A stretch of 6,191 nt of DNA. It comes from Planctomycetales bacterium (lineage in GTDB: Bacteria; Planctomycetota; Planctomycetia; Planctomycetales; Planctomycetaceae). The DNA is taken from the NCBI GenBank assembly GCA_020050375.1, contig JAGVKR010000221.1, forward strand, positions 1 through 6,191. Reading direction: 5' to 3'. Both the position numbers and the translations under genes were made by a program. Every line of letters begins with the position of its first letter. Within the stretch, counting starts at the first letter, position 1. Positions 1 to 5,537 of this stretch are shown in pieces. The notes under the pieces are model-generated. The model was not told where the DNA came from and did no database searches. It saw nothing but the letters and a program-made list of their open reading frames with translations.

Positions 1-2
1 CG

Positions 3-1301
3 ATCTCGGCACAACATCGGCCGATCGTCGTCGCCGCCGATCCTTCGGTCGCAACCGGCGGGATGGTGGTTCCCACCGGCCCTGGCGGCACTCCGGTGGG
101 GGAGACCCCCGAGCAGCAGGAGATCACCAAACGCGCCAACGTGTCAATCTGGAACGTGAACGAAGAGACATTCTCCCGCGCCGATCTATTGGCCGGTCAC
201 GTCTACGCCTTCAGGGACAATCCCTTTCCCGGCGCCCCGGTCGATTGGGCGTGGTGGCTGAATTCGGCGAACTGGTCGAACACGCTGAAGTGGACGGCGC
301 GCTTCGGCAATTCGACTCGTGAGCGACATCCCGGGTTCTTCGAGTTTTTGATTCCCGGTGTGGGAGCGGTCCCCGTGATCGCGTTCGTGCTCCTCATCTC
401 GCTCTTCGCCGTGGTCATCGGTCCTGTCAACTACTTCGTCGTCCTCCGTCGCAAGCAGCTTTATCTGCTGGTTCTCACGATTCCGACCATCGCCTTTCTG
501 ACGAGCTGCGCCCTCTTCGCTTACGCCATGATCGCCGACGGGTTCCGCACACAGTCGCGGCTGATGAGCTTCACGCGGCTCGATCAGGGAACGAAGCACG
601 CCGTGTCGTTCAATCGCATTTCGCTGTTCGCGGGCCTGGCGCCGTCGCACGGATTGCGATTTTCCTCCAGTACGGCGGTCCTGCCGATCTGGTTGAGCGA
701 CGCCTGCTTCGAAGGAGGGGTCGTCGACTGGACGGATACACAGGCGCTCACCAAGGGTTGGCTCCGTTCGCGAACCGTAACGCAATTCGAGACGATCGAG
801 CATCGCATCGAGCGTGGGCGGCTGGAGTTCACCTCTGCCGCCGCCGACACGCCCCCGGAAGCCTCCAATGGTCTCGAATGGGCGATCGACACGCTGATCG
901 TCAAGGACGAGGGGGGGCACGTCTATTCCGGTCGGAATCTGCCGGCCGGGGCCTCGCTCAAGCTGCATCCTCTCGACCCGTCGGACGTCCAGGCTCTGGG
1001 GACGGCGCTGAACGAGTTTCCGCTCCGGGCGCCCCCCGGCGCCGAGAACGATCCGTCGCCATTCAATAGTCGCTCGCGAAGAAGCTGGGCTTACGGCTTT
1101 GGCAGCTCGTCGACGATCAACTTTTCGCAAAGCCTGCTGCAACGCGGGATCGAACGCCTGACTCGATCCGAACGGGATTTGGCCAACAGCCTCACACCGC
1201 GCAGCTATCTTGCCACGTTTCGCGAAAACCCGGGGATCGAGCTGGGAGTCGAACGCACGGTTCCCAAAGCGGGCGTGCACATGTTGCTGGGCTATTATTG
1301 A
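3..1301 (+). CDS. Membrane protein of unknown function with GPVN motif (5' end outside window)
   Basis: The reading frame is open from the left edge, so the true start lies upstream and the ATG at 63 is only an internal methionine; 432 residues are visible. Counting from that ATG, there is a soluble N-terminal part, a hydrophobic segment at about 103-127 ending in VIGPVNYFVVLRR, a second one at about 133-157, then a soluble C-terminal part of about 255 residues. The short helix-GPVNY-basic loop-helix arrangement is one I recall from large uncharacterised membrane proteins of planctomycetes and some other bacteria, where it joins extracytoplasmic domains; that link is from memory. No catalytic motif is evident. 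It ends 91 bp before the ABC ATPase gene, in the same direction, so it may belong to the same cluster, perhaps as an accessory envelope protein of the transporter. The coding assignment is firm; the function is unknown. Confidence 0.85.
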   Translation: MSAQHRPIVVAADPSVATGGMVVPTGPGGTPVGETPEQQEITKRANVSIWNVNEETFSRADLLAGHVYAFRDNPFPGAPVDWAWWLNSANWSNTLKWTARFGNSTRERHPGFFEFLIPGVGAVPVIAFVLLISLFAVVIGPVNYFVVLRRKQLYLLVLTIPTIAFLTSCALFAYAMIADGFRTQSRLMSFTRLDQGTKHAVSFNRISLFAGLAPSHGLRFSSSTAVLPIWLSDACFEGGVVDWTDTQALTKGWLRSRTVTQFETIEHRIERGRLEFTSAAADTPPEASNGLEWAIDTLIVKDEGGHVYSGRNLPAGASLKLHPLDPSDVQALGTALNEFPLRAPPGAENDPSPFNSRSRRSWAYGFGSSSTINFSQSLLQRGIERLTRSERDLANSLTPRSYLATFRENPGIELGVERTVPKAGVHMLLGYY

Positions 1302-1317
1302 GAGCTTGCAAACGTTT

Positions 1318-1340
1318 GTAGTGTGGACTTCAGTCCACAC
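1318..1340 (+). repeat. REP-like element: GTAG followed by a perfect palindrome
   Basis: The tetranucleotide GTAG (1318-1321) runs into a perfect 9-bp inverted repeat, gtgtggact / agtccacac, with a 2-nt centre (1321-1340). A GTAG-like tetranucleotide next to a short palindrome is the known layout of REP sequences moved by REP-associated tyrosine transposases (RAYTs). It lies in the gap after the first gene, the usual place for REPs. A second short palindrome, caaacgtttg (1309-1318), overlaps its left end. No T-run follows, so it does not look like a standard terminator, although a transcript could fold here. No RAYT gene is present in the window. Confidence 0.5.
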
Positions 1341-1345
1341 GAAAA

Positions 1346-1366
1346 GTCTGAACGTGTGGTCTGAAC
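1346..1366 (+). repeat. Short direct repeat gtctgaac, two copies
   Basis: The 8-mer gtctgaac occurs at 1346-1353 and again at 1359-1366, a 13-bp period, between the REP-like palindrome and the ATPase start. The right copy follows gtgtg, resembling the start of the nearby palindrome, so this may be a decayed second REP copy. It could also be a binding site for a regulator of the downstream gene, but nothing else supports that. Confidence 0.25.
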
Positions 1367-1392
1367 ATTGACGACTGTGACGTGGGGCCGGA

Positions 1393-2412
1393 ATGCACGC
1401 TCTCACCGAAAATCAACAAGCGGGCACCGCGCCGGCGAACGGAGCACCGCCGAGCGACGCGCAGCCCGCCTTCGAGTTCCGCAACCTGCATCGCTTTTTC
1501 GGCAAGTTGAAGGCCGTGAACAACGTCTCGTTCAAGGCCTATCCCGGTCAGGTGATGGGGTTCATCGGTCCCAACGGGGCCGGCAAGACGACCGCGATGC
1601 GGATCCTGGCGACGCTCGATCTGCCGACGGCCGGCGACGCCTTTGTCGAAGGGCTTTCAGTCGTCGACGATCCCGACAAGGTCCGCCGCATTCTTGGTTT
1701 CATGCCCGATGCCTTCGGGCGCTATCCCAACGTCAACGTCATCGAGTACCTCGATTTTTATGCCCGCGCCTACGGCTTCCGGGGGAATCGGCGCCGCGAC
1801 GCGGTCGATCGCGTGCTGACCTTCACCGAAATGCACAAGCTGGCCGAAAAGCCGATCGACACCCTCTCCAAGGGGCTTTCGCAGCGGCTCGGGCTGGGGC
1901 GGACATTGATCCACGATCCGCGGATTCTGATTCTCGACGAACCGGCGGCCGGTCTCGACCCGCGGGCCCGCGTCGAGCTCCGCGAGCTGATCCACCTCCT
2001 CGCCGTCGATCTCAAAAAAACGATTCTCATCAGCTCGCACATCCTCACCGAGCTCTCCGAAATCTGCGACTCGGCGGCAATCATCGAAGCGGGAAAGATT
2101 CTCGCCTTCGGAACGGTCCGCGAGATCATGGAGACGCTCAGCGAGCAACGCGGAAGAACGGCAACCACGCTCACTCTCCGCGTGCTCCGCCAGGCCGAAG
2201 CGCTCGAGCGGCTGCTCCTCGAGCAGCCGTTTATCAGCCAGGTCAGCGTGGCGGCGGAGACGGTGACTTTCCAGTGGGACGGCGACGATCAGCGGCGGGC
2301 GCAGCTCCTCAAGCTCCTGATCGGGCAGGGCGTCGAGATCGTCGAGTTCTCCGGGAAAACCGAAAACCTCGAAGACGCCTTTATGGCCATCACGGAAGGG
2401 ATAATGCAATAG
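1393..2412 (+). CDS. ABC transporter ATP-binding protein (ABC-2 / NatA-like class)
   Basis: This 339-residue cytoplasmic ATPase would energise an ABC-2-type membrane transporter, most likely the permease at 2910-4472. Visible motifs in order: Walker A GPNGAGKT (59-66), a Q-loop region in which Gln is replaced by Asp (MPD, D106), signature LSKGLSQRL (158-166), Walker B RILILDEP (177-184), D-loop AGLDP (186-190) and switch histidine H216 in ISSH. The catalytic set appears intact apart from the Q-loop. A C-terminal extension (about 250-339) resembles the accessory domain often found after ABC-2 ATPase domains. The first 26 residues are Ala/Pro-rich and poorly conserved in character, so the start is less certain than the rest; no clear Shine-Dalgarno site precedes it. 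The substrate cannot be read from the sequence. The gene is directly followed by an inverted repeat that begins at its stop codon. Confidence 0.95.
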   Translation: MHALTENQQAGTAPANGAPPSDAQPAFEFRNLHRFFGKLKAVNNVSFKAYPGQVMGFIGPNGAGKTTAMRILATLDLPTAGDAFVEGLSVVDDPDKVRRILGFMPDAFGRYPNVNVIEYLDFYARAYGFRGNRRRDAVDRVLTFTEMHKLAEKPIDTLSKGLSQRLGLGRTLIHDPRILILDEPAAGLDPRARVELRELIHLLAVDLKKTILISSHILTELSEICDSAAIIEAGKILAFGTVREIMETLSEQRGRTATTLTLRVLRQAEALERLLLEQPFISQVSVAAETVTFQWDGDDQRRAQLLKLLIGQGVEIVEFSGKTENLEDAFMAITEGIMQ

Positions 2413-2456
2413 GGGGAAGGGAAAGGATTCGGGATTCAGCATTCAGGATTCAGGGG
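2412..2456 (+). repeat. Left inverted-repeat arm made of 7-bp GGATTCA-type units
   Basis: The arm consists of a purine-rich outer end (2412-2424) followed by units related to ggattca (2425-2452) and ending in gggg. Its inner edge contains AGGGGA (2452-2457), 7 nt before the ATG of the four-helix-bundle gene, which makes a plausible ribosome binding site. If the two arms pair in RNA, that site would be within or next to the stem. The arm overlaps the last base of the ATPase stop codon. Confidence 0.8.
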
Positions 2457-2464
2457 AGACGGGG

Positions 2465-2845
2465 ATGAGCATAAGCAGCTATCGGGATCTCTTGGTCTGG
2501 CAGAAAGCGATGGATGTGGTGGTTGCATGCTATCACGCGGGACGCACGTTTCCCGACTCGGAAAAATTCGGGCTCGTCAGTCAATTGCAACGGGCGGCCG
2601 TCTCTGTTCCTGCAAATATCGCGGAAGGACGCGGGCGGCGAAGCACGAAAGAGTTTATCCGACATCTGTCGATTGCCTACGGGTCGCTGTGCGAATGCGA
2701 AACGCATCTGTTGATCGCCGTGCGATTGCAGTACTTGGGCGACCAGCAGGTGCAGAGACTACTCAGCAGCACGGCTGAGATCGGTCGCATGATCAACGCC
2801 CTGCAAGAGTCCCTGCGTCGCAAACTCAACGAACCCGAATCTTGA
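2465..2845 (+). CDS. Four-helix-bundle protein, S23 / 23S rRNA intervening-sequence family
   Basis: The 126-residue product has the family hallmarks: YRDLLVWQKAMD near the N-terminus (6-17), FPDSEKFGLVSQLQRAAVSV (29-48), PANIAEGRGR (49-58), a kinked helix with EFIRHLSIAYGSLCECETHL (63-82) and LG at 91-92. The length is typical and the protein appears complete and intact. Relatives are encoded in intervening sequences of 23S rRNA genes and also as free-standing, often multicopy genes; Avd of diversity-generating retroelements has the same fold. The biochemical role of stand-alone members is not established; nucleic-acid binding is suspected for the fold. Here the gene stands between an ABC ATPase and its presumed permease, flanked by inverted repeats. 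It has AGGGGA 7 nt before its ATG, unlike its neighbours, which lack clear Shine-Dalgarno sites. It is probably not part of the transporter. Confidence 0.93.
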   Translation: MSISSYRDLLVWQKAMDVVVACYHAGRTFPDSEKFGLVSQLQRAAVSVPANIAEGRGRRSTKEFIRHLSIAYGSLCECETHLLIAVRLQYLGDQQVQRLLSSTAEIGRMINALQESLRRKLNEPES

Positions 2846-2870
2846 TCTGCCCTCCGCAGGCTCCTCTTGA

Positions 2871-2909
2871 CCCCTGAATCCTGAATCCCGAATCCTGAAT
2901 CCTTCCCCC
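2871..2909 (+). repeat. Right inverted-repeat arm made of 7-bp units
   Basis: Read on the minus strand, the core is four successive 7-mers, ggattca, ggattcg, ggattca, ggattca, then gggg. It mirrors 2425-2456 with three mismatches. The outer ttccccc ends one base before the permease ATG at 2910, so the permease's upstream region is entirely repeat sequence. The arm starts 25 nt after the stop codon of the four-helix-bundle gene. Confidence 0.8.
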
Positions 2910-4472
2910 ATGTCCGCCGCTGCCCCCACCCCCGTGCTGCCCCTCGCCGATCGCATGAGCGACTGGCTCAATCCGATTCTCATCAAGGAAACGCGCCAAG
3001 CGCTCAAGAGCCGGCAGTTCATCGGCACGTTTTTTTTGATGCTGGTGTCGGCGTGGCTGATTTCCGTGTTTGGCGTGGTGCTGGCCGGCCCCGGGATCAC
3101 ATATCAGGATCGGGGTCGCGAGTTTTTCAGTGCATACTATGTCGTGCTGGCGATCGCCATTTTTGTGGCCGTGCCGTTCGGCGCTTTTCGCAGCCTGCTC
3201 GTCGAGCGCGACCTGCACACGTGGGAAGTCCTCAGCATCACCACGCTGAAACCCCGGCAGATCGTGTGGGGCAAATTGACGAGCGCGGTGGTCCAGCTCT
3301 TTATTTACTATTCGGCGATCACCCCCTTCATCGCTTTCGCCAACCTGCTCAAGGGGATCGACGTTCCCACGATCGTGTTCGTGCTGGTCGCCTCGATGTT
3401 CTGGTCGCTGGCGCTTTCGATGGTGGCGCTGGCGGTCAGCACGTTCGGGGGCCAGCGTTATTCGCAGGTGTTTTTGACGCTGGCGATTCTCGCCGGTCTC
3501 CTGATCTCGACGTTCAGCAGCATTGTGAGCGTCATCGGGGGAACGCAGACGCGGTTTCCGTTCGATGAACCCGGATTCTGGTGGGTTGTCGGAGTCCTGG
3601 TTTCGTATGTCGTGGCCTATTGCGTTCTGTTCCTGCAAATTGCCGTCGCGCAATTGACGTTCGACGCCGACAACAAAAGCTCGGGAATCCGCCTGGCCGC
3701 GGCAGGCATCTTCTGGCTCTCCGTGGCCTGGATTGTGGCCGCCTTGATTCTGGATGGCCGATGGGGAATGTCGGCTTTTCCAACGGGTGACATCGACGAA
3801 ATCCTGATCACGATCACGACGATCGCCGGATTGCACTGGTTTGTCGTCGGCTTGTTCGTCGCGACCGAATCGGATGCGCTCTCGCGCCGCGTGCGTCGCG
3901 ATGTGCAGCGTTTCGGCGTCTGGCGCGTGTTCACGGCCCCCTTCATTCCGGGGGGGAGTCGCGGGTTGCTCTATCTGATCGGGCATATCTCCATCCTGTT
4001 TGCCTTGATCGTCTGCGCCAGCCTGGCGCTCGGGATCACGTCGATGCATCCCAATGTGCTTCCCTACGCGGCGGGAGTCTGGTGCTACGTCGTCATTTAC
4101 ATCGGTTTCGGCGCGGTGCTGGGTCGGGCGGCTCGGGCGGTTTCCGGCGATTTTCGTCCGTCGCATACGCGCGTCCTGACCGTCTTGCTCGTCGCCCTGG
4201 CGTCAATTTTGCCGCTGACCTTTTATTTTTTCGATGCGGTGCGGAATGCCCCCAAGCGAAACGCCTTGCTGTTCGTCACAGATCCGATCTCCACGCTCTA
4301 CGCGCTGGCGGAAAACGACGTGCAGACGAGCATGATTCTCCTGATTCTCGCAATGGCGGCGCTCGTCAGCCTGCTGCTCAATCTGCGGGCCATGCTGGCC
4401 GGCGTCTCCGATATCGCCCGAGCGTATGTTCCGCCCGCACCCTCGGCCCCGCGCCCGCCCGTCGTGCAGTGA
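2910..4472 (+). CDS. ABC-2-type transporter permease, about 12 membrane segments
   Basis: The 520-residue integral membrane protein is probably the membrane partner of the ATPase at 1393-2412. Residues NPILIKETRQALKSRQF (21-37) form an amphipathic, positively charged N-terminus typical of ABC-2 permeases. Hydrophobic segments are seen at about 38-60, 74-96, 122-145, 153-175, 187-209, 222-247, 262-281, 297-317, 352-375, 382-405, 420-442 and 473-493. The loop EVLSITTLKPRQIVWGKL (106-123) is the usual coupling region before the third helix. With about twice the usual six helices, the chain may be a fused pair of permease halves or a permease with an added membrane domain. The C-terminus is Pro/Ala-rich. 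The start is uncertain: the ATG at 2910 abuts the repeat and has a pyrimidine run instead of a ribosome binding site, while an in-frame ATG at 2955 gives MSDWLNPILIKE, which fits the conserved start better. Substrate unknown. Confidence 0.9.
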   Translation: MSAAAPTPVLPLADRMSDWLNPILIKETRQALKSRQFIGTFFLMLVSAWLISVFGVVLAGPGITYQDRGREFFSAYYVVLAIAIFVAVPFGAFRSLLVERDLHTWEVLSITTLKPRQIVWGKLTSAVVQLFIYYSAITPFIAFANLLKGIDVPTIVFVLVASMFWSLALSMVALAVSTFGGQRYSQVFLTLAILAGLLISTFSSIVSVIGGTQTRFPFDEPGFWWVVGVLVSYVVAYCVLFLQIAVAQLTFDADNKSSGIRLAAAGIFWLSVAWIVAALILDGRWGMSAFPTGDIDEILITITTIAGLHWFVVGLFVATESDALSRRVRRDVQRFGVWRVFTAPFIPGGSRGLLYLIGHISILFALIVCASLALGITSMHPNVLPYAAGVWCYVVIYIGFGAVLGRAARAVSGDFRPSHTRVLTVLLVALASILPLTFYFFDAVRNAPKRNALLFVTDPISTLYALAENDVQTSMILLILAMAALVSLLLNLRAMLAGVSDIARAYVPPAPSAPRPPVVQ

Positions 4473-4487
4473 GTTGATGTGAGTAAA

Positions 4488-4564
4488 GAGACGGAGAGAA
4501 TGAGAGACGGGGAGACAGTGCGACTTGCCTGAAGGCTCTCTCATTCTCCCTCACTCTCCGTCTC
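4488..4564 (+). repeat. Interrupted inverted repeat, GAGA-rich
   Basis: Bases 4488-4498 (gagacggagag) pair perfectly with 4554-4564, and 4499-4507 (aatgagaga) pair perfectly with 4537-4545. The right side has 8 extra bases (4546-4553), giving a 20-bp stem with one bulge and a 29-nt loop. It fills much of the 138-bp gap between the permease and DUF58 genes. A pyrimidine-rich tract follows, but there is no T-run typical of an intrinsic terminator. It could be a repeat element of the genome, an mRNA processing or stability structure between two operon parts, or a weak terminator. It differs in sequence from the repeats around the four-helix-bundle gene. Confidence 0.65.
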
Positions 4565-4610
4565 TCCTTCTTCCGGCCTTCTGACAAGAAACTTCCCACT
4601 CGAAAACACC

Positions 4611-5465
4611 GTGCTCAACGACCCCGAAGTCCAGCGTGCCGTCGACACTTTTCAGCTTGGCTTGCCGCGGATGCCGGCGGCCGGCCGGACGGGTGAATTG
4701 CTTGGCCGTGGCACGGGCAGCTCGCTCGAGTTTCAGGAGTACCGCGAGTACATTCCGGGAGACGACATCCGCCATCTCGACTGGGGCGCCTACGCGCGGA
4801 GCGACGCCCTGATGGTTCGCCTTTACCGCGAAGAAATCAGCCCGCGGACCGAAATCCTTCTCGATGCCAGCCTCTCGATGACGTCCGGGGGACAAAACAA
4901 AGAGCGCGTGACGCGGCAATTGGCGGCGCTGTTTGCCATGCTCTCGGGCCGGCTCGGCGGACGCCCGTTAGTTGTTCCGCTACAGGATGGCGCGCCGCAG
5001 CCGCTCGGACTCGAATCGCTGCCGAATCTTGCACAGCTTCCATTTGTCGGCCGCACTCCGCTCGCCGAGCTCCTGGCCAACGGCCAGGTTTCACTCAAGC
5101 GGCAGGCCATTCGAATCGTCATCAGCGACTTTCTGTTCCCGCACGATCCGGCGGCTCTCGTTCGGCGGCTCGCGACGGAAGCCAGCGCCTTGTGGATGAT
5201 CCAGGTGTTGACCGCATGGGAATCCAATCCGAGCGCCGCGGGGGGACGGCGCCTGATCGACATCGAGACCGGGCTCGAAAGCGACATCGTCGTCGATCGC
5301 CGCGGCGTTGAGAGCTATCTCACCCGCCTCAAGGCCCTGCAGGAGGAACTGCTCCGCAATTGCCGCCGCGTCCATGCGACATTTGCCACGCTGGTCGCCG
5401 ACCGGGGGTTGCCGACGCTTTGCCGGGATGAACTTTGTGCGTGTGGACTTTTGCGCGTTGCATAG
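4611..5465 (+). CDS. DUF58 domain-containing protein
   Basis: This 284-residue, apparently cytoplasmic protein has the DUF58 signature FQEYREYIPGDDIRHLDW followed by AYARSDALMVRLYREE (41-75). A von Willebrand A-like fold is indicated by LLDASLSM, a D85-S87-S89 metal-site motif, and by the later strand RIVISDFLFP (168-177), where D173 matches the usual second loop aspartate. DUF58 proteins are typically encoded beside MoxR AAA+ ATPases and BatA-like vWA proteins and are thought to act with them in envelope or metal-centre assembly; the exact role is not settled. The BatA-like gene follows at once, consistent with this. The GTG start is chosen because residues from there read as the family's N-terminus and no ATG precedes it in frame within the gap; no Shine-Dalgarno site is visible. 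No transmembrane segment is seen, as in the shorter DUF58 proteins. Confidence 0.93.
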   Translation: MLNDPEVQRAVDTFQLGLPRMPAAGRTGELLGRGTGSSLEFQEYREYIPGDDIRHLDWGAYARSDALMVRLYREEISPRTEILLDASLSMTSGGQNKERVTRQLAALFAMLSGRLGGRPLVVPLQDGAPQPLGLESLPNLAQLPFVGRTPLAELLANGQVSLKRQAIRIVISDFLFPHDPAALVRRLATEASALWMIQVLTAWESNPSAAGGRRLIDIETGLESDIVVDRRGVESYLTRLKALQEELLRNCRRVHATFATLVADRGLPTLCRDELCACGLLRVA

Positions 5466-5495
5466 CGACAACAATTGAGGATCGGCTGCGCCTCA

Positions 5496-5519
5496 CCGCT
5501 AAACATTGCGGGCTTTTTT
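5496..5519 (+). terminator. Weak terminator-like hairpin with T-run
   Basis: A 4-bp stem, ccgc (5496-5499) and gcgg (5508-5511), with an 8-nt loop is followed two bases later by six T residues (5514-5519), in the 72-bp gap between the DUF58 and BatA-like genes. The stem is short for an intrinsic terminator, and the flanking genes are normally co-transcribed. If active it may only reduce read-through. This may be chance. Confidence 0.2.
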
Positions 5520-5537
5520 CATTGGTGACGTTTCAAC

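Larger units (their letters stand above)
2412..2909 (+). mobile_element. Putative inverted-repeat-bounded insertion carrying an S23-like gene
   Basis: About 500 bp between the ATPase stop codon and the permease start codon consists of two inverted arms enclosing one small gene. The core arms are 32 nt long and match at 29 positions (2425-2456 against the reverse complement of 2871-2902). An outer match, gggggaa (2412-2418) against ttccccc (2903-2909), is offset by a 6-nt insertion in the left arm. The enclosed gene belongs to the family encoded in intervening sequences of 23S rRNA genes, which likewise lie between complementary ends. It splits a gene pair that is normally adjacent. No transposase is present and no target-site duplication is evident. 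Calling it mobile is an inference from architecture and family. Confidence 0.55.

Noticed and set aside
186..1406. Long minus-strand open frame opposite the first gene
   Set aside because: Its product is rich in Arg, Gln, Asp and Glu with no domain, and it mirrors a clearly coding + strand gene with membrane segments. It is a GC-rich shadow frame.
1368..2468. + strand frame overlapping the ABC ATPase
   Set aside because: Its product is Arg/Ser-rich and without motifs, while the frame from 1393 has all ABC motifs.
2465..2845. Avd-type accessory protein of a diversity-generating retroelement
   Set aside because: The fold family is shared, but there is no reverse transcriptase and no template/variable repeat pair in the window.
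2412..2909. Intervening sequence inside a 23S rRNA gene
   Set aside because: The flanks are protein-coding genes and no rRNA sequence is present, so only the architecture is comparable.
2871..2909. CRISPR-like array
   Set aside because: The units are 7 bp and directly adjacent with no spacers, which fits a simple tandem repeat inside an inverted arm.
2826..4166. Long minus-strand open frame opposite the permease
   Set aside because: The product is low-complexity (Arg/His/Gln/Asp) and lies opposite strong transmembrane coding. Its end translates the repeat arm into FRIQDSGFRIQ-type sequence, a known-looking artefact.
5441..5455. Second copy of the REP-like sequence (shared gtgtggactt)
   Set aside because: Only the left half is shared; there is no palindrome or GTAG, and it lies inside the 3' end of the DUF58 coding sequence. 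Probably chance.
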